From the NCBI GenBank assembly GCA_012934845.2, contig WNNJ02001765.1:1-64000 (forward strand): a stretch of DNA of 64,000 bases, written 5' to 3'. This DNA is from Pomphorhynchus laevis (Eukaryota > Acanthocephala > Palaeacanthocephala > Echinorhynchida > Pomphorhynchidae). Both the position numbers and the translations under genes were made by a program. The notes under the pieces were generated by a model that had not been told where the DNA came from, made no database searches, and saw nothing but the letters and a program-made list of their open reading frames with translations. Below are positions 10,578 to 21,829 of this stretch, one piece after another (position 1 is the stretch's first letter; each line of letters starts with the position of its first letter).

Positions 10578-11465
10578 ATGCTTGGCGATCTATTTCCGTT
10601 TATCAAACCTTACTCCTTTAATGTCATGCAATATGCCGATGACATTCTAATCTATGCTCATGCACCTGCACATCGCATACACAATATCGGCATTTCTGCC
10701 TCCAACTGTCTTTCTTCTATCTACAAACGTCTCTCCAATCTCCATCTCGTTCTAAACGCCGAAAAGTCCAAAATAATGTGGATCCATCCCCGTAGACCAA
10801 ACATATCTCCTCACTTTGTATCTTTTGCCTCATCGATCATCCCTATAGTCAACAATCTCACTTTCTTAGGCTTCCATTTCGATGATCACCTTTCCCTTAA
10901 ACCCTTTGTCTGTGACAAGGTCTGCTCGTCTAACTTAATTCTCCGTGACATCCGCCGTATCCGCCCCCTTATCGACTTCCGTTCTTGTATGTCTCTTCTT
11001 TCATCGCTTCTTTTCCCTAAAATCGATTACTGCCTTAGCCTTTTCGCCAATTCTCCAAAATCCATCATCCTACCCCTACAACGAATAATCAACACCGCCG
11101 TTCGAGTGCTCTTTCGTCTCCGTCGCTTCGACCACACATCCACATATTTTGCCCAACTCTCCTGGCCCACCATCCACATCCGCATCAAACTCCGCCTTCT
11201 TCTCGTTACTTTTCGTCTCATCGCTGTCGGCTCCCCATCGTTCATCAACCTTTCTTTCTTAGACGATACTCGCCCCACCTCGCTATCGCTTCGTTCCTGT
11301 CATACCCTCTTACTCCACGTTCCTAATTACTCCAACAACTACGGTCTCCGATCCTTCCTCGTCGCCGCCTCACTCGCCTGGAATCAACTCCCTCTTGACG
11401 TCCGCCGCGCTCCCTCCTTTATCACATTCAAACACCTCCTCTGTTCACACCTTCTCGACACCTGA
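10578..11465 (+). pseudogene. LINE-A reverse transcriptase, motif C to C-terminus
   Basis: The 295-residue open frame starts just after the QGSVLGPLIF-type motif (read across the frame near 10530-10600) and contains MQYADDILIYAHA, KSKIMWIHPRRP, LTFLGFHFDDHLSLKP, and the C-terminal thumb with LSWPTIHIRIKLRL and AWNQLPLDVRRAPS. Palm motif C (YADD) is intact. It is followed directly by the LINE-A 3' UTR. Confidence 0.82.
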
Positions 11466-11692
11466 TTCACAGTCTTGTTTTGTTGTGGTCATGTAAGCGT
11501 GCGCTGGCACGCATTTGCCACGTTAAAATAAATCGTTTTTACTAATCTTCACATAGTGAGAAGAATTAGTTCTTCACCTCGTAGAGGTCATTTTCTATCA
11601 CTATATAAATTACCACATGGCAAAGTCCCAAGCGTGATGCGATTTTCACATCGGTCCTTAAATGTGCGAATTGTGGTGTCTAAAGAAATTGC

Positions 11693-11908
11693 ATGCGCAT
11701 AATAATATGGACAAGAACATGGGAGAGCTATTGCACATGCTCTCACGAAAAATGCCACATGAAACTTAATTATGTTGACGAACATCTTCTGGTAATTGAT
11801 TGCATGCGCAATCACACATATGGCCAAACCGAAATTTATGAAATGCAGATAAGAAAGCTTATCCAGAATAAATTAGGAGTACAGGAGAATAATTTTGGAG
11901 TACGATGA
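11693..11908 (+). pseudogene. FLYWCH-like zinc-finger scrap, possibly from a MULE
   Basis: The short open stretch has CSHEKCHMKL followed by DCMRNHTYG and a basic helix, resembling the C-x4-C...H-x-H FLYWCH finger in front of the MULE transposase at 41.6 kb (RCNKRGC...VHNHLRD). A DSGYKNQ block near 11950 parallels FFDSGVKDKD in that protein. No catalytic domain was found, so this is tentative. Confidence 0.35.
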
Positions 11909-12164
11909 TGGTCTATAATGCATGCCGCGTGATTTGAGCTTGTCTTATGATTCTGGATATAAAAATCAGTTTTCCACCTTTGACTATCTCAAAAGTACGA
12001 TATATCGGTACATAGGGAAGACACGGCCTTATTCCTTTCTAATGAGTTTATCCATTGATATTTTAGTTTATTTAAACATTTTTTATTTTGATATTTATTT
12101 TTTCATGTTTAATTTATGTTTATTTTAACATATTTTTGTTTATTTTAACATTATTTTATTTTAG

Positions 12165-12985
12165 TTTATTCAACGTGCGTCATTTTACACGTTTTCTGGG
12201 AATCAACGATCTTTACTAGATATATTCTTTACTTCTGATAAACAGCTTATAGAAAAAGTTACACATCTCGAACCTTTATGCGCATCGGATCACTGGATTA
12301 TCCTTTTGGATTCCTACATTTCACTAGAATTTCATCCTTAATTTATCATTCAAATTCAATTCAATATTTTAAAACAAATGTGTCTTTAGTTGGTCAGCAC
12401 CTTTCGATTGTGGGCTGGCTAAATCCTTTTATAGTGGGTGCCAATAGCGCGTAGAAACAGTTTCAAACTGTATTATTGGATTTGCTTTGACATTATTCTT
12501 CAAGCAAAGTTCAAGAAGTTTTAATGCATAGCAAGCCTTTGTTTGACAGAGTTTCGAAGAGCATTAAAAGTTAAACGTAATGTATTTATTAAATTTAAAC
12601 ATGGTCAACTAGCTCACAATTATTTTATTGCTGTTCGCAACCAGTTTACATCATTTAAACGGCAAAAACGATGAAATTTTGAGGAGCGATTGGCTCAATA
12701 ATCTGTCTTTAATTCGAGCTCTTCGTTCAAGTATACAAATTTCAAAAATAGATGTTTGTGTGCATAAACTCATATCTGAATATGGAAAATCTTTCACATT
12801 AAACAATGACATCGCTAATGCTTTTGCCAATTATTTTAAATTGATTTCACAACACTCAAATTCACAAATAGCCAATATTTTAGCTGGATCTTTTTCTAGT
12901 ATTATTCTTCCAATACATACCAAAGCCAAAAGGCTATTCAGGCAGAGTCCAAAAAAAGAAGAAAAGCAAATAATCAGTCAACGTA
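12165..12985 (+). pseudogene. LINE fragment: endonuclease end and connector
   Basis: The segment near 12185-12320 reads RSLLDIFFTSDKQL followed by LCASDHWIIL, the terminal LD and SDH motifs of an APE-type LINE endonuclease. The open stretch 12628-12990 (DWLNNLSLIRALRSSIQISKI, NNDIANAFANYFKLIS) is the EN-RT connector. The RT is missing because a minus-strand LINE abuts at 12987. It is closest in style to LINE-B. Confidence 0.65.
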
Positions 12986-13790
12986 GCTAATTAGGGTATT
13001 CCAGTGGTAGTGTTGAATGGCGGCATTGTTCACGTATCCATTTGTAGCATTGTGATTTAAACGTTCTCAAACTGGGGGCTGCAACGACTTCCTCAGGCAA
13101 CGAATTCCACATGTTAATTCCTCTCCTTGAGAGTCTATACACTTTTGGTAATCTGCCAAATCCAAATTTATACAAGACTCTGCTATGTCCCCGCAACTGA
13201 CCTACCCGCCTAGTGATTATATCAGTGAGATAACCCACCGCATCATTCGACATATACCATAGACATAGCATTTCCAAGGATATGAACCTGTCACGTACCG
13301 ACAACATCCCAATGCGACTTAGACGTACGTAATAGTCAATACCACTTAAGCCAATACAGATCCTCGATCCGCTCCTAAGAATAGACTCCAGGTCTAATAG
13401 TTCTTTCTTAGTGACAGGGAAACAAGCCGGAATGCAGTACTCTAAGTGTGGTCTGACGATGGAGATGAATAACCTCTTGAACATATGACAGCTTAACCTG
13501 AGGAATGCATTTTTAATACAATATAACGCCCTAGTAGCTTTACCTAGAAAGAAGTCGGTGTTCAACTTTGTTTTCAAGGATCGATTGACAATAATCCCTA
13601 AATCCTAATGATGAGCCACTTCCTTTAAGACAATATCTCCAATATAGTACCTAGAGTTTCAATAGTGCGACCTAGTTGCATGAGGACACATCAACATTCA
13701 ACCGTAGTCCGGTAGAATCGCACCACTCGAAAGTCATTAGTGATCTTGCTTAAACAAGATTCCACATTCTTAAGTTCACGCCACATGCGA
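12985..13790 (-). pseudogene. LINE fragment: RT C-terminal region
   Basis: The 196-residue open frame (13577-12987) begins in the post-palm region (KATRALYCIKNAF), then SIVRPHLEYCIPAC, GLSGIDYYVRLSRIG, and ends with WNSLPEEVVAAPSLRTFK, all typical of CR1/Jockey RT C-termini. Upstream to about 13790 the same strand still reads as W...L.LN...C residues with frame breaks. Motifs A-C are not preserved. Confidence 0.78.
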
Positions 13791-13829
13791 AATTATTCTG
13801 GAGCAAGCTCAAGGCAGCAACACCGAATA

Positions 13830-15900
13830 TCGTTGCGGCTTGTGAGAGTTTATGTCCTGTAAAGTTCCGTGATGCCAGAGTATACACTAAGCCATACCAA
13901 GACTTGGCGAATATCATTGGCGCTGTTTTTACAGCCCAAAATATAAGATTGTGCTATTATTTAGCACTTGTACCGGACTTTAGATTATTAATTTACGTCA
14001 TTAACAATTTGAATAGACTTGACGAAGAAGTAATACAGAATGAGATAGTTAGAAGGATGGCGATAGTTCTGCCGACGCTACCTATCGAAGGTAGAGTATT
14101 GCAAATTGGCGATATATGATTAATAATGAAGAGGTTAGACTAAACGATCGCTGACAAAAGAGAAACGACGATTATAGAAATGTGCGTAATGCCGAGTATA
14201 TCAGATTAGATTACTACAAAGATCAATTTAAATCACCACAAACATTACCAGCATACAATCCAAGAGGACATTCTGCTTTCAGACGAATGATTACTGACAG
14301 AACAAAGAAAAACGTTGCAGCATCAAGAGAATCGAAGACCAATACCGAGTCAATTTCAAAAAGTTTAGATGTAACAAAACCTGACTATGATATACTTAAA
14401 TTTGAATCAAGTACTCACTCGACACTTAAGTATCTTCCTGGTTCACCTAATTTATTGCCTTTTATTATGAAGACTGGCGAACAAGAAAACCCAGTTACAT
14501 CTTCAGCTGCCGCACCTCTTGAATCACTTACGATATCTGCATATATACAAAGTACACCGCAAACATTAAACGCAGCAGGTGATGCACAATTTGTATGGAC
14601 TAAAAGATCTATGGACTAAAAGCTTGATAGCATCTGGATCTGTCTTTGTCGCAATTGCAGCATTAAGACCTGTCAACTTAGGAGACTTCACCATAACTAA
14701 GACTGCTCTGCAGGTTGTACCAGCTACACTTGTAGCAAACAATCAATTAAGATTAGAAAGATATCTTACAATGGTAAATGATGCTTTAATGATTGGAATT
14801 ATAATGGCTTGTATTGATGTATCAACCGATGAACAACTGACAGCAGCTATTTTAGCAAGATCACGATTATTCGTTCCAGCAATGCCAGCAGCCGTAAACG
14901 ACGTAAACTATGGTAATGTACGACAATTATTTGATATTCCACAGCCTATAACAAAAGATAAACAATCAATAATACAGGTAATGATGCCTTTGGTTGTGAT
15001 AGACATGATTCTTGGGGAATAGTAAATTTAAGAACTGTAACTATTGAAGCACTAGCCAATTTGTTCCAACAATTTAAAACGAGTTTTTGAAAAATTGATA
15101 ATAATAATTTAGAACAATAATATCAGTTTGTAAAAAATCTGAATTATGATTTTTATCAACATTGATAAAAACTTGATATGTATACGACTATGGTTAAAGC
15201 TGCGATTGAGAATGGCGAGACTGACCAGTGTTTCTGCGACCTTGTCGAAACGTGCGCTACCGCCATCCGATTCACAGCAGGTCAATACAATTTGACCTTA
15301 GTCGATAGCTCCCTCCAACACAGACGATCTTGCTGGACATTGCCTTTATTTAAGAGTCCTTTCATTGACTTTCTTAACCTGAAGAGGGCGAGATTAATCC
15401 GCATTATACAACAGACTTAAATGCATTCATCAGAGGCTCAGCTGAAGAACAGTTCTTTAAGGTCGTTGTGACGGCCTGTATTATAAGCGTCAGTACCTCG
15501 AGCATATTGCATCGATGGTCATTTAACTCGAATTTATTACAACTTGCTTACAATAAGCGCGGTTATTGCGATTTGCTGAAGCCGTAACCTTTCTGGATAA
15601 GCGCATTAATGCATCGAACAGTAATCGTACGTGCAACTTTATGACATTGACTTCTCTATATATAAGTGATTTTGTAAAAGGACTCTGCCCGTTGGTTGTT
15701 TTCAGATTATGTCATTTAATATGGCGATAACGCACCCTATAACACCCATTGCTGAAAATAAACTCGGCAAGGCGAATGGCCAAGAAGAATACCGTATCCT
15801 GTTCCTCCGTAAGTCGTTTTGACATTTTTCAAGCGCTGGCCTACGATACGAGGATTCCTTGGAATGCCAGTCTCGTATACTGTTGGATACGAGACTGGAT
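13830..15900 (+). pseudogene. Unrecognised coding-like relic, possibly an endogenised viral structural gene
   Basis: Four open stretches between 13.83 and 15.42 kb, all on the plus strand, have ordinary protein composition (alanine, valine and leucine rich helices; one proline/threonine/serine-rich linker) unlike the low-complexity ORFs nearby. None shows RT, nuclease, transposase or zinc-finger motifs. The stretch near 14.65-15.0 kb is hydrophobic and helical, as in capsid or nucleoprotein cores, which is why a viral origin is suggested. That is inference, and I recognise no family. It is broken, with about four to six breaks, so it is a fossil of moderate age. Confidence 0.4.
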
Positions 15901-16007
15901 AATAAAATAATAATAAAATAAGATAATAAGATAATAAAATGGATAATAATAATTTAGAATAATAATATCAGTTTGTAAAAAATCTGAATTATGATTTTTA
16001 TCAATAT
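15097..16007. repeat. Pair of 66-68 bp direct repeats
   Basis: 15097-15164 and 15942-16007 are near-identical (GATAATAATAATTTAGAA..., ending in GATTTTTATCAA) with about two mismatches. They flank the last part of the unidentified relic. They could be the result of a local duplication or of repeat-mediated insertion. A short AATAAAATAA-rich microsatellite precedes the right copy (15900-15941). Confidence 0.75.
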
Positions 16008-16149
16008 TCAGTTTTGGAACATAAATGAGCTCTCATCCATGTTTTAGAACATAAATGTGATAAATAGTAACATTAATCTGTTTTTTAGATTGTTCAATAA
16101 AGCCTCATTGGTCATTGTTTATAACAATTTATTGAACAATAGCATTTTC

Positions 16150-16515
16150 CGAATGGACAAACTACTGAAGCCGGATATTCTCAATGTCAGTACAGATAGC
16201 CCCAACGCAAATGCAGATTGAAGTCACTAGAAAACGCGTATGATTTCCTTTATTGCAGTCTTGGAGAATGTGACGGGTGCACAGAAGCTCCTATACTTAT
16301 TAACTTGATCAGTTGATCCTTATACAGTTTAGTCAACACATGTACAACGTTTTACGAAACAGTCCAAGCATTGGAGTCACTCTTCGTTAAGCCACGCAAT
16401 ATCATTTACAACTGTCACTTACTTTCCACGAGCAAGCAGAGTGCGTATCAAACAGTCGATCAGTTTTTCCAAGGTCTTATGAACATGGGTAAAGATAAAA
16501 TCTTTATGGAACGAA
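16150..16515 (+). pseudogene. LTR-retrotransposon gag fossil
   Basis: Residues such as LFVKPRNIIYNCHLLSTSKQ followed by DQFFQGL match the conserved gag core of Ty3-type elements (a VKP.N..., R..L.TR.Q..., D.F...L line). Only this piece of gag survives and no LTR or pol was found beside it. Broken and old. Confidence 0.6.
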
Positions 16516-16552
16516 AAATAGTATTTTTATTTAATACAGCAAAACTTTAATG

Positions 16553-16588
16553 TCCGATATTTCGATAGCTACTGCTATCATCGTCAGG
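16553..16588 (-). ncRNA. Possible hammerhead-type motif in the PLE 3' UTR
   Basis: Minus strand: CTGACGA, then T, then stem GATAGC / loop AGTA / stem GCTATC, then GAAA. A CUGANGA box, a stem II and a GAAA box in this order is the hammerhead core, and hammerhead motifs are known in Penelope-like elements. I could not fit convincing stems I and III, so self-cleavage is unproven. Confidence 0.4.
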
Positions 16589-16644
16589 AAACCACAAAAA
16601 ATTACTAAAGTTGCCATTTATACAAATTACAATAAAACATAGAA

Positions 16645-16800
16645 ACAAACTTCAAAGAAAAACGTTACAAACACAAATTCACACACATTCTATACAAGGT
16701 TTTTTGTAAAAAAAACAAACTTCAAAGAAAAAACATTACAAACACACACACTCACACGCATTCTATACAAGGTTTAAAAAAACAAATTTCAAAGAAAAAG
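16645..16800. repeat. Tandem repeat, period about 70 bp, about 2.2 copies
   Basis: Units start at 16646, 16716 and 16782 with CAAACTTCAAAGAAAAA and share TTCTATACAAGGTTT. It lies in the 3' UTR of the minus-strand PLE. Confidence 0.75.
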
Positions 16801-17334
16801 AACCGCAACCCAAGATTAAAAGGAAAAAATATATTAAATTACTCAAAAAAATTATCAAAAATTATAATAATGAAATAAAATAAATATCACGTAAAATTGA
16901 TACCGAAAAACAAACAAATTAAACAAATATAATTAACCAAGTTCAATAAGGATTACAATTAAAAACTAATAGGAAATTTTCAAATTAAAATCAGATTTAT
17001 TATTAGGTAAAATGTTATTCTTATTAATAAAATATGCCTCCTGTATTATACTAGAAAGATAACTTTCATATGATAAAATTGAAGCGTCATCAAAGTTCAT
17101 ATTATGACCTAAATTCAATACATGTTGTGATATAGCACCCACCATATTACCCCGTTTAATATTATATTTATGTTGTAATATACGCTTTTCCAATCCTTGT
17201 CCAGTTTGACCAATGGGCGCCTCAAAGGGAAATGATGATATTGACCTGGGGGTTCCGGCTCTGGATGGGGATAGTGGCGGGAGGGGCAACCTTCAAGCAC
17301 CTAGCTCTGTCTAGGTTGGCTGCCTCCGTCCAAC

Positions 17335-18650
17335 TTGTCTGACACAATGGTAAGTAAACGTGAGCCTTTTTCACTGAATATCATTCAGTGGAATTCGGGA
17401 GATGCTTCTGCCCTTAGACTTTTATCTGGTAGAGACGCAGATGTTAGAGGCCTTCAGGAGACGCGGTCTATCCGTCTTCCCCATGCCATAACTCGATTTA
17501 CCTCTAAGCACATATATTCCCACTATACTCCGTACATAACCCCACCTCACTCATCTTCATCTCAAGGACTCTTGACCTTAGTTAAGTCTTCTTTAAGGTC
17601 CTCCCTCTTGCTAAATTACTCTTGTTCAGCCCTGTCTTGTTTGGTAGTTTCACTCGTTAAGAACGGTAAACGACTAAGTCTAGCTAATGTCTACATCCGT
17701 CTAGGGGAGATTCACAAGAACCGTGACCTCCTGGATGGTATTATTGATAGCGGCTATGACATGGTACTAGGTGACTTCAACGACAGAACTGGTCGTTGGA
17801 TTAATGCAGCACTCCGCAGAGCCAGGAACGGTTATCTTATTCACAAACCACCGTCCCCACCTTTCATTGCACATCAACGAATTCACTCCTCGACTTATTA
17901 CTGCTCCACGAGAGGTGGTTGTTAAAACCCTTCTGCACGGAGCAGTCGCGACAACATCTGTCCACCTCTCATGATCTAATTCGTTGGCGGTTAGAAGAGG
18001 ATACGCTGCTTCGTAGAAGATTCCACTTTGACCCGATCAGAGTGGCTTTCTTCCAGGCAGCTATCCAACGCTTCCCCCGAATTGGTAATGAGAGTTTAAC
18101 CAAATTTAATTCTTACCTCTCTTCGCAAGCTACCGCGATTTATCGACTACCTATAAAGGTCGCTTATACAATTCCACTCCGACAAAACTCAAGGTCCTAG
18201 CTAAACTTCTGAACCTCCCTAATCTCTCTTCCGCTAGACAAACCCTCTCGTCTGAATACTGGCGCACCAGATATTGGTTCCAACTGAGTGGGATAGGGCG
18301 AGTATTGCTCGTCTGAACCATTCTCAGTCTTCCTTTTAGAAGATATGCAAGAAGGAGAAGTTTGTTTGTTGGAAGGGTAGGGTTTTGGGCTGGATTGATA
18401 GTATAGGCCTTGATAAAGTTTTGGAGGAGTCACTAGCCCTACACAATTATGGAGCCACGCAATCTCCGTAACCAATCACGCCCTGGGGAGACTTCAGGAG
18501 TAGAGACTTATCTGTCACAGATATTCTCAACGCCTGGGGCCTCTTCCGGGCACCTCCAAATTCGTCGCTCCACTCTCTTCTCGTGTCTGTCAGCTATTAT
18601 CAGCCGATCAAAGAAGGGAGGTGGCCGTCACAATGCTATTAGCCACCCCA
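17335..18650 (+). pseudogene. LINE-C 5' portion: APE endonuclease and connector
   Basis: The open stretch 17335-17925 starts with LNIIQWNSGDASALRLL, then DVRGLQETRS (the Glu of the QE motif), and MVLGDFNDRTGRW (GDFN). The frame shifts, after which LDLLLLHE-type and TSHDLIRW residues give the final SHD motif. The connector continues (RFHFDPIRVAFFQAA) to about 18650 and matches the intact protein at 56.1-58.0 kb. The RT is absent because hAT sequence takes over at 18650. It represents the EN domain missing from that other copy. Confidence 0.82.
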
Positions 18651-19998
18651 GAAAATATCTGAATATGTCTAAAGTTCTGAAACCAGTCATATCAATCGTT
18701 AATTTTATCAAGACTTTTGGGCTGAATCATCGACAATTCCGACAATTTATTGAAGAGATTGGAGAAAATGACTGGCCTTATCATACTGCCGTACGTTGGC
18801 TTAGTTGTGGGAAAGTCCTTCAGCGCTTTTTTGAACTTTGAGCAGTGATCAGAATTTTTTTGAATGAAAAGCATCGCACTCTTACTGAATTACAAAACAA
18901 CGCATGGCTGTGGAAGTTAGCATTCTATGTTGATTTGACAAAACATGTGAACGAACTGAATTTGAGATTGCAAGGAGAAGACCAGAATCTTCCTGATTTA
19001 TACACTAATATCAAATCATTCCGGAAGAAATTGATACGGTTTCAATCACAACTACGAAGCAAATGTTTTTCACATTTTAAAACATGTGAAATGTTCAGCC
19101 ACACCACTGAGACTGAGTTTTCTATAGATTTTGCAATCGAAACTTTGAGTTCTTTAAAAACAAATTTTGATACGCGTTTCTCGGACTTTGATTTCATTGC
19201 GAATCAAATTAAGATTTTCCAGAATCCTTTTGATGCTGACATTGAAACCCTAGCCTCTGAACTTCAAATTGAAATGATTGATCTACAGTGCAGTAATATA
19301 ATTTAGAACAAATATCAAAACTCATCATTGTTGGAATTTTATAAGAGTCTTCCACTGCCACAATTTTCTAAGTTGCATAAATTTGCTCGTGGGCTACTTT
19401 CTGTTTTTGGCACTACTTATTTTATGAGAAGACCTTCTCCAAAATAAAGTACATAAAAAATGCTTACAGATCTAAATTAACCGACGAGAATCTTAAATCC
19501 ATTTTAATAATTGGTACAAGTAAAATTAGTACACAACTTAAAACTATTATCAGTGGAAAATCTCAGTTACATAAATCTCATTAGTATTTGATATGTCATT
19601 ATGCATGTAATAAGTTGTGTTTTAATTTAAAATGTATAAAATTTAGTTGGATTCATTTCAATAATTTGTTAGTTATTATATACTGAAGTTAAATATTCTG
19701 CATATTATACATGTCTTTACTCATTACAATTCCGTGTTTCTTTATCTAACTTATTACAAAAACAAAAACAATAAGCCTACAACAATGTTATTAGTAGTTA
19801 GCCAAGGACCATATCAATATAGATGTTATCTTTATAATTATTCAACATAAAATTTGAATACTTCAGTGAACTTAAGTTAATTTGCTAAAAAAATATGTGC
19901 TATAAAAGGAGTTTTCAAGTATGCTAGCTCTCCGCGGGCCAGAAAAAATCTGTCAGTGGGCCAGATGTGGCCCGAGGGCCGTAGTTTGGAGACCCCTG
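18650..19998 (+). mobile_element. hAT transposon, 3' part with terminal inverted repeat
   Basis: The segment holds the rear half of a ZBED/GTF2IRD2-type transposase and ends at 19998 in the minus-sense terminus CAGGGGTCTCCAAACTAC, a well-known hAT end. The 5' end and left TIR are gone, and LINE-C sequence meets the transposase in mid-domain. Between 19590 and 19930 there is only AT-rich UTR. Confidence 0.85.
18653..19586 (+). pseudogene. hAT transposase, C-terminal half (ZBED-like)
   Basis: Residues read [41 protein letters not shown], then WLWKLAFYVDLTKHVNELNL and finally FGTTY-type, RSKLTDENLKS residues of the dimerisation domain near 19410-19520. The VRWLS and LNLRLQG motifs place it in the ZBED5/GTF2IRD2 group. 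In-frame stops lie near 18841 and 19304 and there is a shift near 19420. The zinc finger and first catalytic aspartates are missing. Confidence 0.85.
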
Positions 19999-19999
19999 A

Positions 20000-21625
20000 T
20001 CTAGTGGATGGGTCATTCTGTATGAACGCTCATATTCATGCACTGCTCGCTCTTTAATATTTAGTAACCCTAATCCGTCATGCTTTATGGGAAGTTGAAA
20101 GATAAAACGTCTCAAATCAGAAATTTCTCTTAATCCAGTTATTGATGTCAATACATTTGTCGATAGGATATCCTCCAAATCATTGAACCATTCTCCTTTG
20201 CATTTACACGTCCTGATAAGATGTGTCCATCTGTGTTGAAGGGAGAATACATACGCACAGTAAGCTACTTGTGGGTCGGAAATGGCAATTTCAGCCAACC
20301 GCTCTATGATTGTCATCCACTTACTTATATTCTTAGACACATTTTTATAAACAAATGAATCAATGCCAATAAAGGATCCAAGTAAACCCATGCCTTCTGT
20401 GATGTTAGTCCCGATGTCAGTAAAATAATTTGATTGTTCTAATATCACGCCCGGCTTTAATAATATATTGAATTTTCCATCATTAACATGAAAACCGTAT
20501 TTCGGTCCAAGTTCTCCTACTATCTTAAGGAATTCGACTGCTTCAGAAACCGTACCAACAAAAGTTACATCATCTGCATACCAACGTTGAAATGCATTAG
20601 GCGAACGAGAATTGGTTTTTTATTAACGGAATCGACGCGCCTGCAAATGCAATCATAGACAGGGGGTCACCTTGAGTGAACCCTTCTTCAGAAAACAAAA
20701 CGTCGTCTTCTATATATAGTTCCATATCTTCACAATACGTATTGTTCAATGCGGTTGATAAAGCAGGGCATATATTTATCATACTAGCATGTGCATTTTT
20801 GCGGTTAATTCGATTGAACGCGTTACTTGCATAAATTGTTAATATATATTCAGAGGTGTCGAGCTGAAATCTTGATCTAACACTATATATCGCATATTCT
20901 ATACCGCAGCGCTGGCCTGCACACAGTTGAATATTCGAGGCGACTTCTTGAATGTAGTCAGAAACTATCCTTAAAACAGCCCTGCTAATGATTCTTCGAA
21001 AAACCTCACCAACCCTAATGGGTCTTACACCTGATAACTTGTCTAATGCAATCAGGCGTGAGTTGCGGTATGCTCTTAAGCAGTTGCTGGGTAGTTTAAT
21101 CATTGAGATCTTTCGAGCTAAAACAGCCATCGATTCCGCTAACTGTCTGGAATCTTCACCAAATTCTGTAAGCAGTGATAACCACTGAAGTGAGTCAACT
21201 CCAGATGGTCCAGCTGAACCTGTTGTACGTCGTGCTTCATAAATAATTCTTTCTGCATCTAGCTCCTCAAAGCATTCCATATAAAACGGTAAGTTTGTCT
21301 GGTATGGGGAATTTACAATTACTTCATTTACTATACCAGCTGCTCGTGGATGTTTTTCTTTTAAAATATCTCGTACTGTCTTACCATTTATTTTCTCACT
21401 TAATTTTAGCACTCTCCCGGATTGGTAGTCAGGATCAAGTACTCTCATAGCCTGAACAGTTTTCCCTGATTTCATCAGTTTGCAAAACGTGCCCTGCCAT
21501 GATTTATTGTGTATTTCCGGGAATGTGATAGACATTGTTGTATATCTAGCTTCTGACATTAGTTCATCCAGTCTCCCACTCGTCCAAAGTTTCAATCTGC
21601 GATTAAGTGTGATCCTAGCCACTTA
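20000..21625 (-). pseudogene. Reverse transcriptase of an unclassified element with a WYADD box
   Basis: The 341-residue frame (21622-20597) and a second frame (20448-20005) together cover the RT, offset by a frameshift near 20625. Visible blocks are TTGSAGPSGVDSLQW, IYASNAFNRINR (motif A), EEGFTQGDPLSMIAFA (motif B) and, past the shift, RWYADDVTFVG (motif C), then DGLGLLNIKERA. This RT resembles a common cnidarian-type element that ends in a zinc/RHN tail. In motif A the expected aspartate is tyrosine, so this copy is dead. Its downstream side is cut by the hAT end at 19998. Confidence 0.72.
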
Positions 21626-21654
21626 TTATTAATTTATTATTATTAATTTATTGC

Positions 21655-21812
21655 TAAAATGCAAAATGTCAGAACCGGCCGTGAGTACGCTGATGTTATT
21701 TGCCAATTGAGAAGAAATATTGGATTCGCCTTGGTACAGGCAGCTTCTCAAGCAATAAGGGGTAGTCGCTCCACAAGAGACAATCCCTATCATGTGAATG
21801 AATACGAATAAA
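21655..21812 (+). pseudogene. Orphan C-terminal tail scrap of an RT-bearing element
   Basis: The short frame reads REYADVICQLRRNIGFALVQAASQAIRGSR, the same terminal domain as 2686-2937 (SYANCISDIRRRLCFSAQR). It lies head to head with the WYADD RT but on the other strand, so it is not that copy's own tail. Confidence 0.5.
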
Positions 21813-21829
21813 GAACTTAATGACAATAA

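Larger units (their letters stand above)
7885..11545 (+). mobile_element. LINE-A copy 2, nearly full-length but lacking the 5' end
   Basis: The longest LINE-A copy holds most of ORF1 (7885-8620), EN (8640-9310), the connector, and RT to 11465, followed by the 80-base 3' UTR ending in AAATAAATCG near 11535. ORF1 and ORF2 lie close together with ORF2 starting at the ORF1 end. Several frameshifts and stops interrupt both. Relative to the reverse copy at 29.8-32.1 kb it lacks the PHD-finger part of ORF1. Confidence 0.9.
16515..17225 (-). mobile_element. Penelope-like element 3' end with GIY-YIG nuclease
   Basis: On the minus strand the frame 17225-16966 encodes PIGQTGQGLEKRILQHKYNIKRG, a VGAISQHVLNLGH block, and IIQEAYFINKNN: the Y-I-G, R..QH, H...GH and E/N signature of PLE GIY-YIG endonucleases. 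The RT is missing (5' truncation). The 3' UTR to about 16515 contains a 70-bp tandem repeat and ends in a stem-loop motif. It abuts LINE-C at about 17226-17340. Confidence 0.82.

Noticed and set aside
13830-15900. Polinton or other large DNA-virus-like element
   Set aside because: No family-B polymerase, packaging ATPase, protease or retroviral-type integrase lies within several kb. Only an unnamed coding-like relic is supported.
17115-17300. Minus-strand ORF of 61 residues beside the PLE nuclease
   Set aside because: It overlaps the GIY-YIG frame in another phase and shows no motif; a shadow.
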